Assembly (NCBI GenBank): GCA_023393755.1
Contig: JAEXCA010000180.1
Location: 1 to 26,220 of the forward strand
Length of the DNA: 26,220 bases
Origin: Actinomycetes bacterium
GTDB taxonomy: Bacteria; Actinomycetota; Actinomycetes; Propionibacteriales; Propionibacteriaceae
Direction: 5' to 3'
Shown here: piece after piece, positions 6,641 to 13,553 of the stretch
How positions within the stretch are numbered: position 1 is the stretch's first letter
How the letters are laid out: the number at the start of each line of letters is the position of its first letter
Translations under genes and position numbers: made by a program
The notes under the pieces: generated by a model
Seen by the model: the letters and a program-made list of their open reading frames with translations, nothing else
Database searches by the model: none
What the model was told of the DNA's origin: nothing

Positions 6641-6829
6641 ATGACCGGTTTCCTCGAGATCTTCGATCCCGGAATGCGTCATCAGCGCGAGCAGAAGGAT
6701 CTGGAGAAGATCCTGATCGTCGAGGCCGACCAGGGCGGCACCGGTCCACAGCCCCTCGATCTCGACTCCGGCTCGGTCACGCTGCGCGTCCCGCCCCGTC
6801 CCGCTCCGGACCGGCCGGACCAGGTCTGA
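6641..6829 (+). CDS. Small conserved protein, DUF6191-like
   Basis: This 62-residue protein contains a strongly patterned core: FLEIFDPGMRHQREQKDLEKILIVE, then a G/P-rich linker, then PLDLDSGSVTLRVP. The combination of F-x-P-G-x-R-H-x-R-E-Q near the N-terminus and D-L-D-S-G-x-V near the C-terminus recalls the small actinobacterial DUF6191 family, though this is from memory of a short family and only moderately sure. No function is known. TAGCCT (6629-6634) ends six bases before the ATG, suggesting a leaderless start even though the upstream gene ends 9 bases away and its TAG stop forms part of that box. It may be both co-transcribed and internally initiated. Confidence 0.6.
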   Translation: MTGFLEIFDPGMRHQREQKDLEKILIVEADQGGTGPQPLDLDSGSVTLRVPPRPAPDRPDQV

Positions 6830-6840
6830 CCCACGCCGTC

Positions 6841-6861
6841 GTGGACCGGGGGCGGTTCCCG
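6841..6861 (+). repeat. Degenerate single copy of the GTGGACCGGGGG-CGGTT intergenic repeat
   Basis: GTGGACCGGGGG-CGGTTCC in the gap after the DUF6191-like gene differs by a one-base deletion and a substitution from the 30-bp tandem unit at 18503-18592. It is non-coding and lies within ~12 bases of the preceding stop codon. Confidence 0.45.
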
Positions 6862-6918
6862 GCTTCAGTGTCGGCGGTCCCGCCGCGTCCGACCCGGTGG
6901 AGCTCTCCGCGGCGTGCG

Positions 6919-7911
6919 CTATCCGGAGCGGCCGTCGGTGAGCTCAGCGGGAGCGTCGGCCGCACCGAAGGCGGCGTCGAGCGCCGTCGCGGTGAGTTCC
7001 CGGCCGAGTTCGATCAACTCGGTCGCCCGGTGGAACTCCATGGCCTTCGCCGCGTCCCCGGGGACGGTCACCAGCACGTCCGGCGGCTGGGCGGCCAGGC
7101 GGTAGCGGGTGATCAGCCCGCCCATGGTGTCCAGGGCGAGGTTGGCCACCTCGGGGATGCCCAGCCCGGCCGGCGCCTCCTCGAAGGGCGGCGGCGGTTC
7201 CACCTTCTCCTCGGTCCGGTTGCCGCCGAACCTGGAGAGGACGGACGCCACCCATTCGTTCTCGAAGATGCCCGCCGCGGTGCGGCGGAAGTTCTCCAGC
7301 CACTCCGCGGGTGGGCTGGCCTCGGAGCTGGTCTTCGCCGGGGTGGCGTTGAAGTTCCGCGGCGTCCAGCCGGAGAGGGAGACCGCCAGGGTGAAGTCGG
7401 CGTCGATCCCCGCCACCGCGTCCACCGGGACGGGGTTGAGCACCGCGCCGTCCACCAACAGGCGTCCGTTCACCATGATCGGGCTGATCGCCCCGGGGAT
7501 CGCCACCGAGGCCCGGATCGCGACGTCCACCGGGCCGGAGGTGAACCAGACCTCGCGCCGGGCGCCAAGGTCGGTGGCGATCGCGGTGTAGGGGATCGGC
7601 AGATCCTCGATCCGGGCTCCGGCCAGGATCTCGTTCATCCGGCCGAGTACCCGCTCCAGCTTGATCGCGCCGGCGCCGAAGGGCGAGGCGTCCATCAGCC
7701 GGAGCACGTCGCGCGGGCCCAGCGCGGTGACCCACTCGGTGTACTCGGCCAGCTTGCCGGCGGCCTCCAGCCCGCCGATCACCGCGCCCATCGAGGTGCC
7801 GGCGATCCCGGCGATCTCGTAGCCGCGCTCCTTCAGCACGTCGATCGCACCGATGTGCGCGTACCCTCGCGCTCCCCCGGACCCGAGGACCAGCGCCACC
7901 CGCTTGCTCAT
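6919..7911 (-). CDS. Patatin-like phospholipase (RssA/YchK-type serine hydrolase)
   Basis: This 330-residue protein has the full patatin catalytic kit: oxyanion glycine loop GSGGARG (10-16), nucleophile elbow GTSMG (38-42, S40) and the dyad aspartate in VDGAVLNP (D154). The order and spacing are those of the bacterial RssA/NTE-like group, cytosolic or membrane-associated lipid acyl hydrolases. A polar insert at about 190-260 (TPRNFNATPAKTSSEASPPAEWL...) is variable in the family. The start is set at ATG 7911 (MSKRVALVLGSGGARG) because the glycine loop is normally within 15 residues of the N-terminus and TATCAT (7923-7918) lies six bases upstream, implying a leaderless mRNA. The 14-residue upstream extension is rejected. 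Divergent from the rhomboid gene with a 107-base shared promoter region. Confidence 0.9.
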   Translation of the reverse strand: MSKRVALVLGSGGARGYAHIGAIDVLKERGYEIAGIAGTSMGAVIGGLEAAGKLAEYTEWVTALGPRDVLRLMDASPFGAGAIKLERVLGRMNEILAGARIEDLPIPYTAIATDLGARREVWFTSGPVDVAIRASVAIPGAISPIMVNGRLLVDGAVLNPVPVDAVAGIDADFTLAVSLSGWTPRNFNATPAKTSSEASPPAEWLENFRRTAAGIFENEWVASVLSRFGGNRTEEKVEPPPPFEEAPAGLGIPEVANLALDTMGGLITRYRLAAQPPDVLVTVPGDAAKAMEFHRATELIELGRELTATALDAAFGAADAPAELTDGRSG

Positions 7912-8018
7912 GCCTCCATGATAGGAAGCTCGCCCGGGCGGCTCGGGTGGCACCGCCCCTCACTCGCGCCCCTCCCGTGGGGAAGGACGCCCGCGGTGGC
8001 TCGCGTACAGTTGCCCGC

Positions 8019-8966
8019 ATGGCCCAGCCGCCCTTCCAACCCCCGCAGCCGCCGGCTCCGCAGTGCTACCGGCACCCGGGACAGGTCACCTACATCAGCT
8101 GCCAGCGGTGCGGACGTCCGATCTGCCCGGCCTGCATGATCCCGGCGGCGGTCGGCTTCCAGTGCCCCGAGTGCGTGGCCGCGGGAGCCCGGCAGACCAG
8201 GCAGAACCAGGGTCCGTACGGCGGCGAGCGGTCGAAGAACCCGGCGCTGACCACGATCGTCCTGATCGTCACCAACGCCGCGCTCTGGCTGGTCTACCTG
8301 CTCACCGGCGGCCAGGCCAGCTGGTGGTACTGGCGGCTGGTGCTCAGCCCGACCGGCAACTGCGTGGTGTCGGCCGATCCCAACCAGTACTACCCCAACG
8401 CCAACGCACTCGACTGCGCCTCGCTGGGCGCCCAGGCGACCTGGGTTCCAGGGGTGGCCGACGGCGCGTACTGGCAGCTGCTGACCAGCGCGTTCAGCCA
8501 CATCGACCCCATCCACCTGGGCTTCAACATGCTGGCGCTGTGGTTCCTCGGCCCGCAACTCGAGCGGGTGATCGGACGCGCGCGCTTCCTGGCGCTCTAC
8601 TTCGTCTCGGCGCTGACCGGCTCGGCGGCCGTGCTCTGGCTGAGCGATCCGCACAGCCTGACGCTGGGCGCCTCGGGGGCGGTCTTCGGGCTGCTCGGCG
8701 CCCTGCTGGTGCTGGTGGTGAAGGTGCGGGGGAACGTCCAGTCCATCCTGATGTGGCTCGGGCTGAACCTGGTCTACACCTTCATGGGGCCGGGGTCGAT
8801 CTCCTGGCAGGGTCACCTCGGCGGGCTGGTCGGTGGCGCGCTGATCGCGGCGATCATCGCCTACGCCCCCAAGCCGAACCGGACCCGCCTCCAGTGGACG
8901 GGCATCGCCGCCGTGGCCGTGGTCACCGTGGGGCTGATCGCCGTCCGGGCGCTGCAGCTGGGGTGA
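8019..8966 (+). CDS. Rhomboid-family intramembrane serine protease with N-terminal zinc-finger-like domain
   Basis: This is a 315-residue protein. Residues 16-52 carry a Cys/His cluster (CYRHPG, CQRCGRPICPACM, CPECV) resembling a B-box-type zinc finger, after a Pro-rich start. Seven or so hydrophobic segments follow. The rhomboid motifs are all present: HIDPIHLGFNML (161-172, N170 in the oxyanion position), GASGAVFGLLGA with nucleophile S219, and GHLGGLVGG with general base H266. An unusually long, soluble, Cys-containing loop (about 111-150) separates helix 1 from the catalytic part. The ATG at 8019 has TACAGT (8006-8011) seven bases upstream, a leaderless arrangement. Rhomboids cut transmembrane segments of other proteins; the target here is unknown. 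Confidence 0.92.
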   Translation: MAQPPFQPPQPPAPQCYRHPGQVTYISCQRCGRPICPACMIPAAVGFQCPECVAAGARQTRQNQGPYGGERSKNPALTTIVLIVTNAALWLVYLLTGGQASWWYWRLVLSPTGNCVVSADPNQYYPNANALDCASLGAQATWVPGVADGAYWQLLTSAFSHIDPIHLGFNMLALWFLGPQLERVIGRARFLALYFVSALTGSAAVLWLSDPHSLTLGASGAVFGLLGALLVLVVKVRGNVQSILMWLGLNLVYTFMGPGSISWQGHLGGLVGGALIAAIIAYAPKPNRTRLQWTGIAAVAVVTVGLIAVRALQLG

Positions 8967-9012
8967 ACCGGAGAACCGACGGGGATGGCGGGGCGGCCAC
9001 CTGAGCTTGCCG

Positions 9013-9150
9013 AAGGAAATGCACAGGACGATCCCTGAGGTCGCGCGTAGCGCGAGTCTCGAAGGGTCGCGGAGGCTTCGAGACTCGGCCCTGCGGGCCG
9101 ACCTCAGCCACCGATGCCGCTGCCACGCGCATTGATCAGCGTTTCGCTAA
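9013..9150 (+). repeat. Palindromic (cruciform-capable) repeat element, copy B
   Basis: This copy is nearly identical to 1080-1236 but lacks about 11 bases of the left outer arm (the CGCTGATC part) and the small apical duplication of copy A. The CTGAGGT/ACCTCAG stem is at 9035-9041/9101-9107, and the right end GATCAGCGTTTCGCTAA is kept. It is bordered by two pieces of a short CCTGAGCTTG(C/T)CG-type repeat (about 9000-9016 and 9159-9172) and abuts the PTS relic. It sits in a gene-free tract downstream of the rhomboid gene. Confidence 0.8.
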
Positions 9151-9167
9151 GGGGGACCCCCTGAGCT

Positions 9168-9245
9168 TGTCGCCACCGCAGCCTTGTCGGCCTTCGTTGC
9201 GTCCTTCAGCTTGAAGCGGAGCCGGGTGGCGCAGTCTGCCACCGC
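9168..9245 (-). pseudogene. Relic of a PTS permease EIIB domain (glucose/beta-glucoside type)
   Basis: Read on the minus strand, about 25 codons spell a fragment containing CATRLRFKLKD then ATKADKAA. This is the phosphorylation-site region of sugar-PTS EIIB domains, where the cysteine of C-A-T-R-L-R-F takes the phosphate from EIIA and K-D-x-x-K-A-D follows. An in-frame stop lies eight codons upstream of this match (9267-9269), and downstream the frame runs into the short repeat at 9159-9172. No EIIC or EIIA sequence is visible nearby. This is a fragment, not a gene. The motif is distinctive enough that chance is unlikely. Confidence 0.65.
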
Positions 9246-9279
9246 AGGCGACCTCGGAACTCCGCGTCAGCTGGCCCAC

Positions 9280-9318
9280 ACCTGAGCCCGCTTGGCGAAC
9301 GCCAAGTTCGGCTCAGGT
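9280..9318. terminator. Two-step perfect hairpin in the gene-free tract
   Basis: ACCTGAGCC (9280-9288) pairs with GGCTCAGGT (9310-9318). Inside, CTTGGCG (9291-9297) pairs with CGCCAAG (9300-9306) around an AA loop, with small bulges between the two stems. No U-tract follows. It could be a terminator belonging to one of the decayed genes or the end of a lost element. Confidence 0.5.
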
Positions 9319-9373
9319 CCTGCCTACGCGAGTTGCAGCACCGAAACGGACCAGGACCACTGACGGGACTGGC

Positions 9374-9550
9374 GGGCAGGTTCGTTGGGCGTTCGAAGCG
9401 CAGGTGCGCGACGGCGACGCCGTGGTGGTGGTCACCACCGACGAGGTGGACATGGAGGTCGAGACCACCGTGACCGGTGTACTGGTCGAGATCCTGGCCC
9501 AGCCGGAGGACCGGCCCGTGGGTTCGGCTGACCCAGCGGTCCGCAGAGAT
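9374..9550 (+). pseudogene. Relic of a lipoyl domain (E2 dihydrolipoamide acyltransferase, SucB/PdhC-like)
   Basis: The plus-strand frame reads VRWAFEAQVRDGDAV, then TTDEVDMEVET and TGVLVEILAQPEDRPVG. This follows the lipoyl-domain pattern of actinobacterial E2 proteins: R-W, a V-x-x-G-D-x-V turn, T-D-K-V-D-x-E at the lipoylated hairpin, then G-x-L-x-E-I. The modified lysine is replaced by glutamate (T-D-E-V-D), so it could not carry lipoate. The first third of the domain is missing, the match stops after about 50 residues, and the frame then becomes arginine-rich nonsense ending near 9631. No catalytic domain follows. It is interpreted as a decayed gene fragment. Confidence 0.6.
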
Positions 9551-9586
9551 GGTGGTTCTCAGCAGGCCGCGACAGTGCCGCGCCAC

Positions 9587-9705
9587 CGCGTCCGCCGAAA
9601 TTGTCGTTGCCAGAACCCGATGTGCCCCTGAGAACAACAACATCGGCGGAGACACCGCGCCTGACCCGGCCAGGAGGGCTGACATCGACAACTTCGGCGG
9701 ACGCG
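9587..9705. repeat. 119-bp inverted-repeat structure with three copies of a CCGCCGA-NN-TTGT motif
   Basis: The arms 9587-9609 and 9683-9705 are 23 bases long and match in inverted orientation at 21 positions; each begins or ends with CGCGTCCGCCGAA or its complement. A third related copy lies between them (9635-9649, complement CCGCCGATGTTGTTG). There is no obvious target-site duplication and no coding capacity. It could be the two ends of a small non-autonomous element, or a protein-binding array. It lies between the lipoyl relic and the end of kbl. Confidence 0.55.
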
Positions 9706-9858
9706 TACGCCGGCTGGCCGGGAACCCGTCCGCGGTGGGCACCGCCGACAGACTGACGACCGGCAACCACTGGCCACTCACCGCGACCGCGTCAAAGCCG
9801 GCGCCACACTCTGAACGATGGCCGACCATTTCGTCTTGCCGCAGGGTCGACCCCTCCT

Positions 9859-11058
9859 TCAACGACCTAGCACCGCGTCCCGGGCGGTGCCGAAGGCGGC
9901 GACGCAGGCCCGCACGTCGTCCTCGCTGTGCGCCGCTGAGAGCTGGACGCGGATCCGCGCCCGGCCCTTCGGCACCACCGGGTAGGAGAAGGCGATCACG
10001 TAGACCCCGGAGTGGGTGAGCATGTGGTCGGCGATCGCGGCGGCGGTCCTGGCACCGTCCTCCCCCGGGAACATCACCGGGGTGATCGGGTGCTCGCCGG
10101 GCAACAGGTCGAACCCGGCCGCGGTCATGAGTTCGCGGAACAGCACGGTGTTGGCCCGCAGCCGCTGCCGGGCCTCGTCCTGGCCGGCGATCAGGTCGAG
10201 CGCGGTCAGCGAGCCGGCCACCACGGCGGGGGCGAGCGAGTTCGAGAACAGGTAGGGACGCGACCGCTGCCGCAGCAGCTCGACCACCTCGCGCGGCCCA
10301 CTGACGTAGCCACCGGAGGCCCCGCCGAGCGCCTTGCCGAGGGTGCCGGTGTAGAGGTCCACCCGGTCGGCCACGCCCAGCGCCTCGGGGGTGCCGCGGC
10401 CGTGCTCGCCGACGAACCCGACGGCGTGGGAGTCGTCCACCACCACCAGCGCGCCGTACCGCTCGGCGAGGTCGCAGATGCCGGGCAGCGGCGCCAGCGA
10501 GCCGTCCATCGAGAAGACCCCGTCGGTGACGATCAGCTTCCGCCGCGCACCCCGGGCGGCTTCCAGCTGGACGGCGAGGTCGGCCAGGTCGGCGTTGCGG
10601 TACCGGTGGCGGACGGCCTTGCAGAGCCTGATGCCGTCGATCAGCGAGGCGTGGTTCAACTCGTCCGAGATCACCGCGTCCCGCTCGTCCAGCAGCACCT
10701 CGAACAGCCCGCCGTTGGCATCGAAGGCCGAGGAGTACAGGATGGTCGCCTCGGTGCCGAGGAACTCAGACAGCCGCCGCTCGAGTTCCAGGTGCTGGCT
10801 CTGGGTGCCGCAGATGAACCGGACCGACGCCATCCCGAAGCCCCAGCGCTCCAGGCCTTCCTGGGCCGCCTTCACCACTGCGGGGTGGGCGGCCAGCCCG
10901 AGGTAGTTGTTGGTGCAGAAGCTCAGCGCCGGCCCGGCCGGGGTGGCGATCCGCGCCGACTGCGGGGTGGTGAGCTCGCGCTCGGTCTTGAGCAGCCCGG
11001 CCTCCCGGATCTCATCGAGGGTGGCGGACAACTCGCCACGGACGCCGTCGTCGTACAT
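9859..11058 (-). CDS. kbl: Glycine C-acetyltransferase (2-amino-3-ketobutyrate CoA ligase)
   Basis: This 399-residue PLP enzyme of the alpha-oxoamine synthase family splits 2-amino-3-oxobutyrate with CoA into glycine and acetyl-CoA, the second step of the threonine dehydrogenase pathway. Visible landmarks are SFCTNNYLGLAAHP (47-59), GFGMASVRFICGTQSQHLELE (73-93), NHAS (135-138, H136 stacking on PLP), VVDDSHAVGFVGEHGRG (207-222, D209/H211) and the Schiff-base lysine K242 in TGTLGKALGG. Length and motif order equal those of E. coli Kbl. The ATG at 11058 has TAGGCT (11070-11065) six bases upstream, indicating its own leaderless promoter despite lying downstream of tdh. The gap to tdh is 355 bases, unusually long for this pair. 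Confidence 0.93.
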   Translation of the reverse strand: MYDDGVRGELSATLDEIREAGLLKTERELTTPQSARIATPAGPALSFCTNNYLGLAAHPAVVKAAQEGLERWGFGMASVRFICGTQSQHLELERRLSEFLGTEATILYSSAFDANGGLFEVLLDERDAVISDELNHASLIDGIRLCKAVRHRYRNADLADLAVQLEAARGARRKLIVTDGVFSMDGSLAPLPGICDLAERYGALVVVDDSHAVGFVGEHGRGTPEALGVADRVDLYTGTLGKALGGASGGYVSGPREVVELLRQRSRPYLFSNSLAPAVVAGSLTALDLIAGQDEARQRLRANTVLFRELMTAAGFDLLPGEHPITPVMFPGEDGARTAAAIADHMLTHSGVYVIAFSYPVVPKGRARIRVQLSAAHSEDDVRACVAAFGTARDAVLGR

Positions 11059-11413
11059 GCCAGCAGCCTATGCCCGTCGACCGCCCCGCTGCGCCGCCCC
11101 GCGTCCCCCGTCCCTCCCGCTCCCCGCCCACTTCCCTGCCCTTGACGCCGAGGGCCCTCGCTGGACGACCGGTTGCCGGCGGAGGTTGCCTGTGTCGAGC
11201 GTGGCGGGACGGACGGAGGTTTTGCCTCCTCCTCGCCGAGGGCCTCCGTTGTCGTCGAGGGCCTGCGTCTGGGGGTAGGCCCTGGGCGGTAGCGGGGCCT
11301 CCGGCGACAAGGAGGACCTCCCGTCGCGCCGAAGGCCTGTCCCTACGCCCGGGCGCTCAGCGGGGAATGAGAGGAGGGAGGGACGGGGCGCGGCAGGCTG
11401 CAGCGACCGGGGG
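11059..11413. other. Gene-free spacer between tdh and kbl with a dispersed repeat
   Basis: No convincing gene is present. It holds CGAGGGCCTCCGTTG followed by a second GAGGGCCT (11237-11264), whose inverted copy lies at 18676-18703 with 26 of 28 bases identical. Shorter GCCGAGGGC echoes occur near 11146. The frames open here are Arg/Gly/Pro-rich with no recognisable domain. The proximal end carries the kbl promoter box (11065-11070). Confidence 0.55.
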
Positions 11414-12451
11414 TCAGCTCCAGTCGAGGATCACCTTGCCGCAATGACCGGAGCGCGCGACGTCGAAGGCCTCCTGCCACCGTTCGGCGGGGAAGCGGTG
11501 GGTGATCACCGAGCGGATGCTGTCGGCCAGAACGGGTGAGGTGGAGAGCATCGAGCTCATCAGGTACCAGGTCTCGAACATCTCCCGGCCATAGATGCCC
11601 TTCAGCGTCACCATGTGGGTGATCACCCTGCCCCAGTCGATCGGGTAGGGCTCCTTGGGGATGCCGAGCAGCGCCACCCGGGCGCCATGGTTGAGGTTCG
11701 CCAGCAGGTCCGCGACGGCGGAGGGGGCCCCCGACATCTCCAGGCCGATGTCGAACCCCTCCTGCATGCCCAGCTCCCGCTGGGCGTCGGCCAGCCGCTC
11801 CCGGGCGACGTTGACCACCCGGTCCGCGCCGAGCCGCGCGGCCAGGGCGAGCCGTTCGTCGCTGAGGTCGGTCACCACCACGTGGCGCGCTCCGGCGTGC
11901 CGGGCGATGGCGGCGGCCATCAGGCCGATCGGCCCCGCCCCGGTGATCACCACGTCCTCGCCGACCAGCGGCCACTGCAGGGCGGTGTGGGTGGCGTTGC
12001 CGAGCGGGTCGAAGACCGCGCCCAGATCGGGATCGATGGTCTCCGGCTGCAGCCAGACATTGCTGGCCGGGATGACCACGTAGTCGGCGAAGGCGCCGTC
12101 GGTGTTCACCCCGAGCCCGATCGTCCGGACGCACATCTGGCGGCGACCGGCACGACAGTTGCGGCAGCGACCGCACACCAGATGGCCCTCGCCGGACGCC
12201 CGTGCGCCCACCTCGATGCCCCGGACGTCGGCGCCCACCTCGACCACTTCGCCGTAGAACTCGTGCCCCAGCACCAGTGGCGGACGGACGGTCTCCGCGG
12301 CCCAGTCGTCCCAGGACTCCAGGTGCAGGTCGGTGCCGCAGAGCCCGGCCCGCAGCACCCGCAGCTTCACCTCACCCGGACCGCAGACCGGCTCGGGGCG
12401 CTCGACCAGTTCCAGCCCCGGCGCCGGTGCCGGCTTCACCAGTGCTCTCAT
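11414..12451 (-). CDS. tdh: L-threonine 3-dehydrogenase (zinc-dependent medium-chain dehydrogenase)
   Basis: This 345-residue zinc alcohol-dehydrogenase-family enzyme oxidises L-threonine with NAD+ to 2-amino-3-oxobutyrate, the substrate of the neighbouring Kbl. Catalytic-zinc residues are C38 in AGLCGTDLH and H63-E64 in LGHEFYGEVVEVG; the structural zinc set is C93, C96, C99 and C107. The Rossmann glycine motif GAGPIGL is at 171-177. The segment AVFDPLGNATHTAL is characteristic of threonine dehydrogenases rather than other MDR enzymes. The start is ATG 12451, preceded by AGGAGG with a 6-base spacer; the in-frame ATG 30 bases upstream is rejected because it would lie ahead of that ribosome site. 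A related polyol dehydrogenase is the alternative, but adjacency to kbl favours tdh. Confidence 0.9.
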   Translation of the reverse strand: MRALVKPAPAPGLELVERPEPVCGPGEVKLRVLRAGLCGTDLHLESWDDWAAETVRPPLVLGHEFYGEVVEVGADVRGIEVGARASGEGHLVCGRCRNCRAGRRQMCVRTIGLGVNTDGAFADYVVIPASNVWLQPETIDPDLGAVFDPLGNATHTALQWPLVGEDVVITGAGPIGLMAAAIARHAGARHVVVTDLSDERLALAARLGADRVVNVARERLADAQRELGMQEGFDIGLEMSGAPSAVADLLANLNHGARVALLGIPKEPYPIDWGRVITHMVTLKGIYGREMFETWYLMSSMLSTSPVLADSIRSVITHRFPAERWQEAFDVARSGHCGKVILDWS

Positions 12452-12497
12452 GGCGATCCTCCTGCCCCCATCATCGCGCACCGCCGGCCGGGGACGG

Positions 12498-12530
12498 AAA
12501 CGGCTCCGGGGGCGACCCCCGGAGCCGTTT
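12498..12530. terminator. 15-bp perfect hairpin terminator after the RDD gene
   Basis: AAACGGCTCCGGGGG (12498-12512) pairs perfectly with 12516-12530 around a three-base loop. It begins 10 bases beyond the stop of the RDD gene (-), and the minus-strand right arm ends in TTT, so it terminates that gene and insulates it from tdh downstream. Confidence 0.85.
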
Positions 12531-12540
12531 GCAGGTCAAC

Positions 12541-13473
12541 TCAGCGCTGGATGTTCCAGTCGTAGTTGCTGGCGTTCGGATCGGCGGAGTTGTCGATCAC
12601 GACCGTCTTGGCGATCTTGTCGGCGATGGTCTGCCGCTTGCTGTCCCACAACGGGAAGAGGAAGCCGATGTAGCAGATGATCGCGTCGATCAGGTGGGCC
12701 AGCTGGCGAATGATGCCGTTGGCGACGCCGATCGGCTGACCGGTCGTCTCCGACACCAGCTTGGTCTTGGCGATGCTGCGGCCGAACGTGACCCCGGTGG
12801 TGCCGCTCTTGTAGCCCAGGTAGGCCCACCAGCCGATCCCCAGCACGAACGACACCAGGCTGCCCAGGGTGTAGTTGACGTTGGACAGCACGTTGGAGAG
12901 CACGCCGATGATGATGGACGGCGCCACGTAGTCGATCAGGCCGCCCAGAGCGCGCTTGGGCCAGTCGACCAAAGCACCGCCTCCGGCCGCCGGAACCGGC
13001 GGGTAGCCGGGCACCGGCGGGGTCTGGTAGGCGCCGCCGGGCTGTGCGTACGGATCCGCCGGCTGGCCGTAGGACCCCGCGGGCTGACCGTACGGGTCGG
13101 CAGCGGGCTGGCCGTACGCCGGAGGCTGGCCGTAGGCGGGCGGCGGGGTGTACGGATCCGACGCCGGCTGGCTGTACCCCGGAGCGGGCTGACCATAGGG
13201 GTCGGCCGGCGGCTGACCGTATCCGCCGGCGGGCTGACCGTACGGGTCGGCCGGCTGCTGTGGATACGGGGTGTCGAAGCCGGCGGCCGGCGACTGGCCG
13301 TACGGATCCACTGGCGACGGCGCGGCCGGCGGGACGGGCGGGGTGTAGCTCGGGGCGTCCGGCTGGGCGGTCGGCTCAGACGGGTACGCGGGTGGGGTGG
13401 GCTCGGCAGGGCTCTGCGGCACCCCGGCGTCGTTCCCTTCCGAGGGGTTCGGCGGCCAGGTTTGGTCGGACAT
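12541..13473 (-). CDS. RDD-family membrane protein with DPYGQP-repeat N-terminal region
   Basis: This is a 310-residue protein. Residues 1-165 are low-complexity and Pro/Gln/Tyr/Gly-rich with recurring DPYGQP, GGYGQP and PAYGQP units, probably a disordered cytoplasmic tail. The RDD domain begins at about 170: KRALGGLIDYVAP carries the family's first R and D, then come hydrophobic segments at about 184-196, 204-221 and 258-275, and the closing DSKRQTIADKIAKTVVI (277-293) with the last conserved acidic/basic pattern. RDD proteins are membrane proteins of mostly unknown role; some have been linked to Na+ tolerance. The start is ATG 13473 (MSDQTWPP) after GGGAG. The longer frame to 13581 would overlap the divergent gene's promoter. 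Proline-rich RDD proteins of this layout are common in actinobacteria. Confidence 0.85.
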   Translation of the reverse strand: MSDQTWPPNPSEGNDAGVPQSPAEPTPPAYPSEPTAQPDAPSYTPPVPPAAPSPVDPYGQSPAAGFDTPYPQQPADPYGQPAGGYGQPPADPYGQPAPGYSQPASDPYTPPPAYGQPPAYGQPAADPYGQPAGSYGQPADPYAQPGGAYQTPPVPGYPPVPAAGGGALVDWPKRALGGLIDYVAPSIIIGVLSNVLSNVNYTLGSLVSFVLGIGWWAYLGYKSGTTGVTFGRSIAKTKLVSETTGQPIGVANGIIRQLAHLIDAIICYIGFLFPLWDSKRQTIADKIAKTVVIDNSADPNASNYDWNIQR

Positions 13474-13510
13474 CTGGATTGTCTCCCTTCCGGGTTTTCG
13501 GTACCTGAAT

Positions 13511-13553
13511 CCTAGGCACAGAACGGTCCGTTGGGCAGGGGGGATAATCAGGT
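13511..13553. promoter_or_regulatory. Divergent promoter region, RDD gene / DUF2752 gene
   Basis: On the minus strand TAGGAT (13516-13511) is a possible -10 for the RDD gene. On the plus strand GATAAT (13543-13548) ends five bases before GTG 13554, a near-leaderless arrangement for the DUF2752 gene. The two boxes are about 30 bases apart. No convincing -35 hexamers are seen. Confidence 0.4.

Noticed and set aside
9730..9858. End of an IS21-like insertion sequence (TGGCCACTC-type bases)
   Set aside because: Only a vague resemblance; no transposase, no repeated end motif and no target duplication could be found.
13044..13508. Plus-strand frame of repeated Arg/Thr/Gly peptides
   Set aside because: Antisense of the DPYGQP repeats of the RDD protein.
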